A DNA stretch of 64,000 bases, from contig NZ_JAAGWG010000004.1 in assembly GCF_010682065.1 (NCBI RefSeq), forward strand, positions 150,440 through 214,439. Reading direction: 5' to 3'. The stretch's first letter is position 1; each line of letters begins with the position of its first letter. The translations under genes and the position numbers were made by a program. The DNA is from Blastococcus saxobsidens. Its GTDB lineage: Bacteria > Actinomycetota > Actinomycetes > Mycobacteriales > Geodermatophilaceae. Below the pieces are notes generated by a model. That model was given only the letters and a program-made list of their open reading frames with translations. It did not search any database and had not been told where the DNA came from. Below, in pieces: positions 18,169 to 26,517 of this stretch.

Positions 18169-19589
18169 CGCCCGTCCTCGTAGGTGTCGCTGTTGGCCGG
18201 GCCCACCATCGTCTCCGCCTCGTGCCCGGGGACCGGCGGGATGGCGCGGAAGGTGCCGGTGTCGACCTTGTCGAAGGTGGAGTGCAGGTCCAGCTCGGCC
18301 TCGATGACGCGGGCCAGGCGGCGCACCCCCTCGCGGATCTGGTCGGGCTCGGGGTAGCAGTAGGACAGCCGCATGTACTCCTGGCCGTTGCCGTCGGCGA
18401 AGAAGCCGATGCCCGGCACGTAGGCCACGTGCGCGGCGACCGCGCGGGGCTGCATGAGCTTGGAGTCCAGCCCGTGCGGCAGCTTCAGCCACACGTAGAA
18501 GCCGCCCTCGGGCTTCGTCCAGGCGGTGCCGGCCGGCATGAGCGCGGCCAGCGACTCCAGCGTGGCGTCGCGCCGTTCCCGGTAGAGCTCGGTGAACGTC
18601 TTGATCTGCTCGCGCCACGGCTGGGTGTCCAGGTAGCGGGCCACGGCGTACTGGGTGAGCGACGGCGGGCAGAGCACCTGTGCCTCCGTGGCCAGCACCA
18701 GCTTCTCCCGGACGGCGAGCGGGGCCAGGACCCAGCCCACGCGCAGCCCCGGGGAGAACGTCTTGGAGAACGAGCCGAGGTAGATGACCCGCTGGTTGTT
18801 GCGGGCCCGCAGGGCACGCATCGGCTCGTGCTCGAAGCCCAGCAGGCCGTAGGGGTTGTCCTCGATGACGAGCAGGTCGTACCGCTCGGCGAGGGCCATG
18901 ATCGCCTCGCGCCGCGGCTCGGACAGCGTGACGCCGGCCGGGTTGTGGAAGTTGGGCACCGTGTAGAGGAACTTCACCCGGTCCCCGGCGGCGCGGCAGT
19001 CGATCAGCGCCTCCTCGAGCGCCTCGGGGATCAGCCCGTGGTCGTCCATCGCGACGTGCCGCACCCGCGCCTGGGCCGCCTGGAAGACACCGAGCGCGCC
19101 CACGTAGGACGGGCCCTCGGCGAGGATGACGTCACCGGGGTCGACGAAGACCCGGGTGACCAGGTCCAGCCCCTGCTGGGAGCCGACGGTGACGACGACC
19201 TCGCTCGGGGAGGCGTCGGTGATGCCCTCCAGGGCCATGACGTCGCAGATCCGCTCGCGCAGCCGCGGGTCACCCTGACCCGAGCCGTACTGCAGCGTCT
19301 GCGCGCCCATCCCCGACACCAGCTCGCCGATCATGGAGCCGACGGCGTCCAGCGGCAGCGCGGTGACCGCGGGCATGCCTCCCGCCAGCGAGACGACCTC
19401 CGGCCGGCTGACCACGGAGAAGAGCGCACGGATCTCGGAGGTCTTCATCCCGTGGGTGCGTGCTGCGTACCGGTCGGCCAGGGGGTCCAGCCGCGGATGG
19501 CGCGGGACGACGTGGGGATGCGCACCGGTGGTCAGGTGCGTCCCCGGCTGACCGGGACCGGCGGGCGAGCCGGGCGGGAGGGTGGCCAC
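18165..19589 (-). CDS. PLP-dependent aminotransferase (fold type I, LysN/2-aminoadipate-like)
   Basis: The 474-residue class I/II aminotransferase has the Schiff-base lysine in YLGSFSKTFSPGLRVGW and a cofactor-binding IEDNPYGLL. The C-terminal FYVWLKLP and RLSYCYPEPD complete the fold. It resembles the stand-alone aminotransferases related to MocR C-terminal domains; the amino-group donor and acceptor are not evident. Coupling to ddl might suggest a D-alanine or glutamate link, but this is only inference. The GTG at 19589 lacks a ribosome-binding site but has TAGACT 7 nt upstream, so it is read as leaderless. Confidence 0.82.
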   Translation of the reverse strand: MATLPPGSPAGPGQPGTHLTTGAHPHVVPRHPRLDPLADRYAARTHGMKTSEIRALFSVVSRPEVVSLAGGMPAVTALPLDAVGSMIGELVSGMGAQTLQYGSGQGDPRLRERICDVMALEGITDASPSEVVVTVGSQQGLDLVTRVFVDPGDVILAEGPSYVGALGVFQAAQARVRHVAMDDHGLIPEALEEALIDCRAAGDRVKFLYTVPNFHNPAGVTLSEPRREAIMALAERYDLLVIEDNPYGLLGFEHEPMRALRARNNQRVIYLGSFSKTFSPGLRVGWVLAPLAVREKLVLATEAQVLCPPSLTQYAVARYLDTQPWREQIKTFTELYRERRDATLESLAALMPAGTAWTKPEGGFYVWLKLPHGLDSKLMQPRAVAAHVAYVPGIGFFADGNGQEYMRLSYCYPEPDQIREGVRRLARVIEAELDLHSTFDKVDTGTFRAIPPVPGHEAETMVGPANSDTYEDGR

Positions 19590-19596
19590 CTTGAGG

Positions 19597-19602
19597 AGTC
19601 TA
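19597..19602 (-). promoter_or_regulatory. Leaderless -10 element of the aminotransferase-ddl operon
   Basis: Reading leftwards, TAGACT ends 7 nt before the GTG at 19589; there is no Shine-Dalgarno sequence between. Confidence 0.6.
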
Positions 19603-19654
19603 TGCCCGGCCACGGGGAGCCATGAGGGGACGTGAGCGGCCCCGCGAGAGGTGG

Positions 19655-19800
19655 GCAGCACCGTCGTCCCGAGTGGGGCCCGGAGGGTCCCGCGCAGGGA
19701 CGACGCAACGGCTCACCGGCGCAGGGGAACGGCCGTTGGCCGCGGTGTCGTCCGGAGGACGACGGTGTCATCGCGGTGCGGTCCGGAGGACCGCGATGTC
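19655..19800. repeat. Family B hairpin element, copy B2
   Basis: The first hairpin is CGTCGTCCC/GGGACGACG (19662-19670 with 19697-19705, 26-nt loop GAGTGGGGCCCGGAGGG...). It aligns with copy B1 next to dnaA, including GACGACG-A-CGGCTCA. Two compact palindromes follow: GTCGTCC-GGA-GGACGAC (19747-19763) and GCGGTCC-GGA-GGACCGC (19778-19794). The element lies just after the cwlM-like stop codon. Confidence 0.68.
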
Positions 19801-19809
19801 ACAGCCCGC

Positions 19810-20967
19810 TCAGGCGTGCGTGGGGAGCTGGAACGTGCCCGTCGGGGGATCGGCCTCGGCGGGTAGGTAGAGACGCTGCACGGCGGCCAGGACGGCGTGC
19901 GCGATGGCGCTGCGCACGCGGGCGTCCAGCAGCAGCAGCCGGTCGACCGGGTGCGAGAGGTAGCCGCAGTCCAGCCGCACGGCGGGCATGCGCGTCATGC
20001 GCAGCGCGTCCCACGTCTTGGGGTGCGAGCCGAGGTCGAGGAGGCCGGTGCGCGCCACCACCTCGCGACGGACGAGCTGGGCGAACTCCTCCCCCACCGT
20101 CGAGGACGCGCCGGAGCCGGTGCCGTAGTAGTAGCTCGCGACCCCGCGCGCGTGCTCGGAGTCGTGCGCGTCCATGTGCAGCGAGATGAAGAGGTCGGCC
20201 CGGGCGTCGTTGGCGAACGCGGTCCGCTCGGCCGGCTCGGGGTTCTGCGACCGGCCCCGGGTGAGGTAGACGGTGGCCCCGGCCGCGGCCAGCCGGCCCT
20301 CGATCCGGGAGGCGAGGTCGAAGACGAGGTCGGACTCGGTCGTCTCCCCCTCGGTGAACCCGGTGTCGCTGCCGCCGTGCCCCGGGTCGACGACGATCCG
20401 GCGGCCGATCAGGTGCGGGCCGCTCTCCACGAAGGAGGCGCTCTGCCGCAGCAGCTGCGGTCGGCCGCCGGTGACCTTCCGGCCGAGCTGGCGCAGCGCG
20501 CGCAGCGTGGCGGGGCCGCAGGTGCCGTCGGAGGTCAGGCCGTAGTCGCGCTGGAACGCCCGCAGACCCGTCTCGGTCTCCGGGCCGAGGATCCCGTCCG
20601 CCCGGCCGGCGTCGTAGCCGAGCTCCAGCAGCCGCTCCTGCAGGTTGGTGACGTCGTCACCGCGCATGGGGCGCTCGGGGTCGTACCGCAGCAGCCGGTC
20701 ACCGAGGGACCAGCGTGCCTCGCTCAGCGCCCGGTAGGTCTCCTCGCCGACCCGGCCGTCGACGGACAGCCCACGCACCTGCTGGAAGTGGCGTACCGCG
20801 AGCTCGGTGGCGTCGTCGTACTCGGCGGAGTCCAGCGGCTGGTCGGCCCCGTCCAGGGACGTGTCCTGGGGCAGGAGCCCCAGGCTGCGCAGAGCGGCGT
20901 GGACGTCGGCCACCGCCGGTCCACGGTCTCCTCGCCTCAGGATCTGCATGCGGCTGTCGGTTCCCAT
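19810..20967 (-). CDS. cwlM: CwlM-like protein: N-acetylmuramoyl-L-alanine amidase fold with two PG-binding domains
   Basis: The 385-residue product has two N-terminal peptidoglycan-binding domains (about 10-75 and 90-155) and a C-terminal amidase_3 domain. Zinc-site residues are visible: DPGHGG (His about 197), the following Glu region, and SLHMD (His about 264). In the last motif, where active amidases have Glu in VE-GFLSN, this protein has LDCGYLSH (Asp about 333). Domain order and position next to trxA/trxB and parB match mycobacterial CwlM, which has no signal peptide and activates MurA after phosphorylation by PknB. A regulatory role here is inferred. The C-terminal PPTGTF could be a phosphosite. 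No signal peptide is seen. Confidence 0.85.
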   Translation of the reverse strand: MGTDSRMQILRRGDRGPAVADVHAALRSLGLLPQDTSLDGADQPLDSAEYDDATELAVRHFQQVRGLSVDGRVGEETYRALSEARWSLGDRLLRYDPERPMRGDDVTNLQERLLELGYDAGRADGILGPETETGLRAFQRDYGLTSDGTCGPATLRALRQLGRKVTGGRPQLLRQSASFVESGPHLIGRRIVVDPGHGGSDTGFTEGETTESDLVFDLASRIEGRLAAAGATVYLTRGRSQNPEPAERTAFANDARADLFISLHMDAHDSEHARGVASYYYGTGSGASSTVGEEFAQLVRREVVARTGLLDLGSHPKTWDALRMTRMPAVRLDCGYLSHPVDRLLLLDARVRSAIAHAVLAAVQRLYLPAEADPPTGTFQLPTHA

Positions 20968-21041
20968 CGTGTCACCGATTGTGGTCCCTCGGACCCGGAG
21001 CGGCCCACCCGGGGCCGGAACACTCCCCCGGTCACGACGAA

Positions 21042-21072
21042 GGCCCCACTCGTCCGGTGGACGGGTGGGGCC
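21042..21072 (-). terminator. Terminator-like hairpin after trxA
   Basis: GGCCCCACTCGTCC and GGACGGGTGGGGCC form a 14-bp stem (one G-T wobble) around GGT. It lies 50 bases past the trxA stop and ahead of the cwlM-like gene. Confidence 0.7.
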
Positions 21073-21124
21073 TCGGTCGTACGGAGCGTCACCGTCATCC
21101 CCTACCGGGGACGATTCCCCTGGC

Positions 21125-21451
21125 TCAGAGGTAGTCGGCGAGGTCGTTGAGGATGGCGCCCTTCGGCTTCGCGCCGATGATGCTCTTCACCGGCTTTCCA
21201 CCCTGGAACACCGTCATCGTGGGGATCGACATGACCTGGTAGTCACGCGCGATCTGCGGGTTCTCGTCGATGTTGAGCTTGGCGATGGTGAGCCTGTCGC
21301 CGTGCTCGGACGCGATCTCCTCCAGCACGGGGGCGACCATCTTGCACGGGCCGCACCACTCCGCCCAGAAGTCGACGAGCACGGGCTTGTCGCTGCCCAG
21401 CACGTCGTTGGCGAAGCTGGCGTCGGTGACCGTCACGGTGTTGCCTGCCAT
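21125..21451 (-). CDS. trxA: Thioredoxin
   Basis: The 108-residue classical thioredoxin has the active site WAEWCGPCK, the cis-proline motif MSIPTM and a standard length. It reduces cytosolic disulfides and is recycled by the thioredoxin reductase encoded upstream. A GAGGGAGAA ribosome-binding site precedes the ATG at 21451. The 93-base gap to trxB suggests a shared transcript. Confidence 0.95.
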   Translation of the reverse strand: MAGNTVTVTDASFANDVLGSDKPVLVDFWAEWCGPCKMVAPVLEEIASEHGDRLTIAKLNIDENPQIARDYQVMSIPTMTVFQGGKPVKSIIGAKPKGAILNDLADYL

Positions 21452-21544
21452 GGTCGTTCTCCCTCTCGGTCGACTGGCTCGTCAGGGGTCCGGACGAGAT
21501 TGCCTGCCCGGGACAACCGGCGCGCGGCGCCGGTTATGCCCGGA

Positions 21545-22564
21545 TCAGCGCTCGTCGAAGGTGTCGGCGAGCCACCGCTCGGCGTCGATGGCGGCAGCGG
21601 CACCGGTGCCGGCCGACGTGATCGCCTGGCGGTAGATGTGGTCGACGACGTCACCGCAGGCGAAGACGCCGTCGATGCTGGTGCGGGTGGTCGGGTGCTC
21701 CACCTGGATGTAGCCCTCCTCGTCCAGCTTCAGCTGGCCGGCGAAGAGCTCGCTGCGCGGGTCGTGCCCGATGGCGATGAAGAGGCCGCTGACCGGCACG
21801 GTCTCGGTCGTGCCGCTGCCGACGTCGGTCAGCTGGACGCCGGAGACGGTGCTGTCGCCGAGCACGTCGGTGACCTGCTTGCCCAGGGCCCAGCGGATCT
21901 TCTCGTTGTCCTGCGCCCGCTTGACCATGATCTTGGAGGCGCGCAGCTCCTCCCGCCGGTGGACGACGGTGACGCTCTTCGCGAAGCGGGTGAGGAAGGT
22001 GGCCTCCTCCATCGCGGAGTCACCACCACCGACCACGACGATGTCCTGGTCGCGGAAGAAGAACCCGTCGCAGGTGGCGCAGGCGGAGACGCCGCGTCCG
22101 AGCAGGCGCTGCTCGTTGTCCAGGCCGAGGTACCGGTACTTGGAGCCGGTGGCGACGATGACGGCGTGCGCGCGGTGCACGGTGTCGCCGACCTTGACGA
22201 TCTTCGGGTTCGCGGTGAGGTCGACCTCGGTCACGTCCGAGGGCACCAGCTCGGCGCCGAACTTCTCGGCCTGGGTGCGCATGTCGTCCATGAGCTGCGG
22301 GCCCTGGATGCCCTCCGGGAAACCGGGGAAGTTCTCCACCCCGGTGGTGGTCATCAGCGCCCCGCCGAACTGCGAGCCCTCGAGCACCAGCGGGTGCAGG
22401 TTGGCCCGGGCCGCGTAGGTGGCGGCCGTGTAGCCGGCCGGCCCCGAGCCGATGATGATCAGGTCGCGGATGCCGTCGTGCTCGGCCGGGGGGATGACGG
22501 GGTTCACGATCTCCTCCGTTGTCACGGCGGGACCAGGCGTCGGGAAATCACTCACGGGCGGCAC
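21545..22564 (-). CDS. trxB: Thioredoxin-disulfide reductase
   Basis: NADPH-dependent FAD enzyme of the low-molecular-weight type. It has the FAD dinucleotide fold [13 protein letters not shown], the redox-active CATCDG, the NADPH fold [13 protein letters not shown] and the C-terminal FACGDVVD. Start choice: the GTG at 22564 is preferred because TACCAT lies exactly 7 nt upstream and no ribosome-binding site is present, the leaderless pattern seen elsewhere in this window. It gives 339 residues with a short extra N-terminal tail before IRDLIIIG. Alternative in-frame GTGs lie at 22555, 22525 and 22507. Confidence 0.93.
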   Translation of the reverse strand: MPPVSDFPTPGPAVTTEEIVNPVIPPAEHDGIRDLIIIGSGPAGYTAATYAARANLHPLVLEGSQFGGALMTTTGVENFPGFPEGIQGPQLMDDMRTQAEKFGAELVPSDVTEVDLTANPKIVKVGDTVHRAHAVIVATGSKYRYLGLDNEQRLLGRGVSACATCDGFFFRDQDIVVVGGGDSAMEEATFLTRFAKSVTVVHRREELRASKIMVKRAQDNEKIRWALGKQVTDVLGDSTVSGVQLTDVGSGTTETVPVSGLFIAIGHDPRSELFAGQLKLDEEGYIQVEHPTTRTSIDGVFACGDVVDHIYRQAITSAGTGAAAAIDAERWLADTFDER

Positions 22565-22571
22565 AACCAGG

Positions 22572-22577
22572 ATGGTA
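22572..22577 (-). promoter_or_regulatory. Leaderless -10 element of trxB-trxA
   Basis: On the leftward strand TACCAT is followed by CCTGGTT and then the GTG start. It lies in the 72-base gap after the pseudokinase gene, showing that trxB has its own promoter. Confidence 0.6.
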
Positions 22578-22636
22578 GGGGCGGCATTCCGGACGTCGCC
22601 CGGCCGGGCCGCTCGGGGAACGGACATCCGGCGTCC

Positions 22637-24391
22637 TCAGCCGGCGGCGCGGACCTCGACCTCGGCGAGCTCCGCGGCAAAGCCGTCCCCGGCGTCCACC
22701 AGCCCGGTGATCCACACCAGCACGTAGCGCGCGGTCACCGGCTCGGCGAACTCGAGCTCCGTGCTGTCCCCGAGGGTGCCGTCGGCGGCGACGGTGAAGT
22801 CCTCCAGCGCCGTACCGGCGGCCTCGCCGGTGCGGATCTCCACCGTCGCGCCGTCCGAGGGAGAGGTGAGGGAGAGGCCGGAGAGCTGCTGGGCGTCCCC
22901 CAGGTCGTACAGGACCCCGACGCCCGGCTTCAAGTTGCCGAAGGCCGGGGAGCCCCGGTAGTTCAGCGTCGACCAGGCGGTCGCGGGGTCACCGTCGTAG
23001 GAGAGCGGGACCCGGCCGGTGTTCTCGGGCTCGCCGTCGCCGAAGGGGTCGAAGACGTCGGCCGCGGCGATGGCGGCGGCGGGACCGGCCTCGCCGGCCG
23101 GCTCCTCCTCGGTCCCGCCGGCGGGGGCGCTCGTCGACGGCGACGATGCCTGGTCGTCGTCGACGGAGCCGGCGACGGACAGCACGCTGGCGCCGAACCA
23201 CCAGGCCAACGCGATCACCACGGCCAGCGCGAGCAGCGGGAGGCCGATGACCACCAGCCGGTGCCGCCGGGCGCCGTCCTCGTCGTCGTCGGAGTCGTAG
23301 CTGTCGTCGAACCCGTCGTCGGCGCGGTCGTCGTGCAGCACGCCGAAGGGCTCGTCGTCGTTCGTACCGACGGGTCGGCCCGCCGGGGGCGGCGGGGTGA
23401 GCCCGGAGCGGTCGAGGGAGCCGGCGGCCACGGTGTTCGCGCCGAGGGCGGCGGCGGACACCGGCGGGCCCTGCGTCACCGGGCGCACCGGGGGCACGGG
23501 GGGCAGCGTGCCGGGTTCCAGCCGGACGGCGGCGTCGCCCTCGGGGCGCCGGTCGCGGGACCAGCGCCGCCGGCCGCCGTCCTCGTCGCCGTCCCGGCCC
23601 CGGCCGGCCGACTGCGGTCCGGTGCGCGGGCGCTCGGCCAGCAGCGCGGCCATGGCGGCCACGCTGGACAGCCGCTGGCCCGGCTCGGTGGAGCGGGCAC
23701 GGCGGGCCAGGGCGATGAGGTCCGACGGGCCGGAGGCGTCGCGGGCGCCCGGGCCGACACCGGTCAGGCAGGCCTCGAGCAGCTCGCCCAGGGCCAGGAT
23801 GTCGCCGTCGACGGTGCCCGCGGCCGCCGGCACGGCCCGCAGGCCCACCAGCCCGTTGGGCCGCAGCACCACGTTGTCCAGCGTCAGCCCGCCCACGGCG
23901 AGCCCCACCCGGTGGGCCTCGGCGACGCCCTCGGCCAGTCGGCGCACCATCAGCCGCACCTCCCGCTCGGGCATGGGGCCGGAGCGCAACCGGTAGGCCA
24001 GCGTCTCGCCGTCGATCCACTCGTTGACGACGTAGGCCGCGCCGCCGGGCGCCTGCGGGTCGCCGCTGCCCTCCGACGCGTCGTAGACCATCGCCAGCGC
24101 CGGGGTGGCCAGGCCGCCGGCGGTCAGCGCGCGGGTGATCCAGGCGTGCGCGGCCGGACCGGCGGGCGTGTGCACCCGGATCGCGACGTCGCGGTTGAGC
24201 ACCCGGTCCTTCGCCCGCCAGCACTGGATGACGCCGGTCGGGGTGGTCTCGTCGGGGCCGATCTGGTCCAGCGGGCGGTAACGGTCCGGGAGGCCGGTGG
24301 TCGTTGACGCCATCGACACTGTCGACTCCCTGTGCTGCTCCGGCCGCCGAGGCTGCTGCCCCGGCACGTCCGGCTCCGCGGGACGACTCAT
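22637..24391 (-). CDS. Membrane-anchored pseudokinase with extracytoplasmic discoidin-like domain (MviN-associated)
   Basis: The 584-residue protein has a kinase-like domain (about 37-270), a Pro/Asp-rich linker, one membrane helix (about 376-400) and an outside C-terminal domain ending in a jelly-roll-like discoidin/carbohydrate-binding fold. Kinase catalysis is doubtful: the beta-3 lysine position reads VAIRVH (Arg), the catalytic loop reads VGGLTLDNVVL with no HRD, and no DFG is present. In mycobacteria the same arrangement is the C-terminal part of the lipid II flippase MviN/MurJ, which recruits FhaA after phosphorylation. Here it is a separate gene whose ATG overlaps the murJ stop (ATGA). 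A GTG at 24319 with GGGAG 6 nt ahead is an alternative start. Confidence 0.85.
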   Translation of the reverse strand: MSRPAEPDVPGQQPRRPEQHRESTVSMASTTTGLPDRYRPLDQIGPDETTPTGVIQCWRAKDRVLNRDVAIRVHTPAGPAAHAWITRALTAGGLATPALAMVYDASEGSGDPQAPGGAAYVVNEWIDGETLAYRLRSGPMPEREVRLMVRRLAEGVAEAHRVGLAVGGLTLDNVVLRPNGLVGLRAVPAAAGTVDGDILALGELLEACLTGVGPGARDASGPSDLIALARRARSTEPGQRLSSVAAMAALLAERPRTGPQSAGRGRDGDEDGGRRRWSRDRRPEGDAAVRLEPGTLPPVPPVRPVTQGPPVSAAALGANTVAAGSLDRSGLTPPPPAGRPVGTNDDEPFGVLHDDRADDGFDDSYDSDDDEDGARRHRLVVIGLPLLALAVVIALAWWFGASVLSVAGSVDDDQASSPSTSAPAGGTEEEPAGEAGPAAAIAAADVFDPFGDGEPENTGRVPLSYDGDPATAWSTLNYRGSPAFGNLKPGVGVLYDLGDAQQLSGLSLTSPSDGATVEIRTGEAAGTALEDFTVAADGTLGDSTELEFAEPVTARYVLVWITGLVDAGDGFAAELAEVEVRAAG

Positions 24392-26517
24392 GACCGACCC
24401 CGTCCCAGCCGGGCCCTGACCGCAGCCAGGGGCTCCCGGAGCTCCGGAACACGGGCCATCACGAGTCCCACCACCGCGACGCCGCCGATGACCACGGTAC
24501 CGACCAGCACCTGCAGGAGCGACCCTGCGGTGGACTGTCCGCCCAGGTCGGAGGTCACGATCCGGACAAGCCAGCCGGCGAGGCCCGCCGCGAGGGCCAC
24601 GAGGGCGACCCGGAGCACCGGGCCGAACGTCTCGCGGGTGCGCAGGCCGCCGAGCCGACGACGCAGCGCGAGGTCGCCGATCACCCACCCCGCGACGTAG
24701 GTGATGCTCGTGGCCAGCATCAGGCCGGCCACCACGTGCTCGGGCTCGACGACCGCGGGGACCAGCAGCAGCAGCGGCACCCGGACGGCCACCATGCCGA
24801 CCTGGATGAGCGTGGGGGTGCGGGCGTCCTTCATGGCGTAGAAGACCCGCAGCTGCAGGAGGGTGATCGCCATCGGCAGCAGCCCGAAGGCCCCGACGGC
24901 GAGAGCGGCGCCGATCGCCTGCGCCTCGTCCACCGAGGTGTTGCCGCGGCCGAAGACCAGCACGGCCAGCGGCGGGCCCAGCACGGTCAGGGCGGCCGTG
25001 ACCGGCAGCAGGCCCAGGGCCGAGAGCCGGGTACCGAGCGAGAGGTCCTGGACCACGCCGTGGACGTCGGACCGGGAGGCCGCCCGGCTCATGCGGGGGA
25101 CCAGCGCGGTCAGCAGCGCGACACCGATGATCCCGTACGGCATCTGGAACAGCAGGCTGGTGTAGGAGAACGCCGCCGGTCCCAGGCCTCCGGCGAGCGC
25201 GGCGTCGTTGGCGATGCGGGTGGCGACCAGCACGCCGATCTGACTCACCGCCACGTAGGCGATCACCCACAGCCCCAGGGCGCCCGCCTCCCGCAGCCCG
25301 GTGTCCCGGAGACCCCACCGGGGCCGGAGGGGAACCCCGACCCGGCGCAGCGAGGGCACCAGCACGAGCGCCTGCACGGCGATGCCCAGCACCGTGCCGA
25401 TCCCGAGCAGCCACACCAGGCCGGGAGCGATGGTCTCCGGCTCCAGCGAGCCGGGTCCGGCCGCGGCGAGGAAGACCAGGCCGGTGGCGATCACCACGAC
25501 GTTGTTGAGCACCGGCGCCCAGGCCGGCGGCCCGAAGACGCCGCGGCTGTTGAGCACCGCCTGGGCGAAGGCGCCGAACCCGTAGAAGACGATCTCCACC
25601 AGCAGCATGCGGGCCAGCCAGTTGGCCAGCCGGTACTGCTCGGGATCCTCGTCGAGCCCGTACAGCGCGGTCAGCAGGGGCGCGGCGAGCACGGCGACGA
25701 CGGTCATGACGGTCAGGCCGGCCATGGCGACGGTCGCCAGCCGCTGGGCGTAGCCCACGCCGCCGTCCCGGTCGCGTTCCTGGGCATGGACGAGCAGCGG
25801 CACGATCACCGAGGTCAGGACGCCGCCGAGCAGCAGCTCGTAGATGATGTTCGGCAGCGTGTTGACGACGACGTAGGCGTTGGCCACCAGCCCGACGCCG
25901 AGGGCCGCGGCCAGGACCATCGTGCGGAGCAGGCCGGTGATCCGGGAGACGAGCGTGGCGACCGCCATGGTCCCGGCGGCGCGCAGGATGCCCCCGCTGG
26001 CACCCGGGCTGCCCTCGCGCTGCTCGACGTCCTCGTCGGTGTCGGAGGCCGACCGCGGTACCGGCGGCAGCACCGGCATGGGGAAGACCTGGGTCTCGTC
26101 CGCCGCCGGGACCCAGCGGTGCCGCAGCGGGGGCAGGGGCGGCAGCGGCGCGGCCGGACGGGGGGCGCGGCGCGGCGCGGCGGCGACCGGTGGCTCGCGC
26201 CGGGCCGGCGGCGGGGGCGGCGGCGTGGGCGGCGACGGCCGGCGGCGCGCCGCGCTCCCGGCCGGACGGCCGTCCGGGCCGACGGCGTGCTCGTCGACGT
26301 GCGGGTGCGCGGCGACGGCGGCATCCCGGGGCGGCGTCGCCAGGTACGGCGCCGGGGGCAGGCCGGGCGTGCCGTTGCGTCGCGGGGGCGCCGGCCGGGC
26401 CGGCGGCGGGGGAGGCATGCGGAGCACCCGGGGGCGGCGGTCCTCGTCGTGGGCGGGCGCGGCCGGGTCGGAACCCTCGGTCCCGGCCTGCTCGGAGGCG
26501 TCGGGTCGATCGCTCAC
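24388..26517 (-). CDS. murJ: Lipid II flippase MurJ (MviN family) with long proline-rich N-terminus
   Basis: The 709-residue MOP-superfamily protein probably moves lipid II across the membrane for peptidoglycan synthesis. The first 190 residues are disordered, proline-rich and cytosolic. The MviN core then begins with AVATLVSRITGLLRTMVLAA and has about 14 membrane helices, including NIIYELLLGGVLTSVIVPLL and SYTSLLFQMPYGIIGVALLT. The GTG at 26517 overlaps the stop of the upstream DUF6049 gene (GTGA). The downstream pseudokinase supplies what is a fused C-terminal half in mycobacteria. Confidence 0.93.
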   Translation of the reverse strand: MSDRPDASEQAGTEGSDPAAPAHDEDRRPRVLRMPPPPPARPAPPRRNGTPGLPPAPYLATPPRDAAVAAHPHVDEHAVGPDGRPAGSAARRRPSPPTPPPPPPARREPPVAAAPRRAPRPAAPLPPLPPLRHRWVPAADETQVFPMPVLPPVPRSASDTDEDVEQREGSPGASGGILRAAGTMAVATLVSRITGLLRTMVLAAALGVGLVANAYVVVNTLPNIIYELLLGGVLTSVIVPLLVHAQERDRDGGVGYAQRLATVAMAGLTVMTVVAVLAAPLLTALYGLDEDPEQYRLANWLARMLLVEIVFYGFGAFAQAVLNSRGVFGPPAWAPVLNNVVVIATGLVFLAAAGPGSLEPETIAPGLVWLLGIGTVLGIAVQALVLVPSLRRVGVPLRPRWGLRDTGLREAGALGLWVIAYVAVSQIGVLVATRIANDAALAGGLGPAAFSYTSLLFQMPYGIIGVALLTALVPRMSRAASRSDVHGVVQDLSLGTRLSALGLLPVTAALTVLGPPLAVLVFGRGNTSVDEAQAIGAALAVGAFGLLPMAITLLQLRVFYAMKDARTPTLIQVGMVAVRVPLLLLVPAVVEPEHVVAGLMLATSITYVAGWVIGDLALRRRLGGLRTRETFGPVLRVALVALAAGLAGWLVRIVTSDLGGQSTAGSLLQVLVGTVVIGGVAVVGLVMARVPELREPLAAVRARLGRGRS

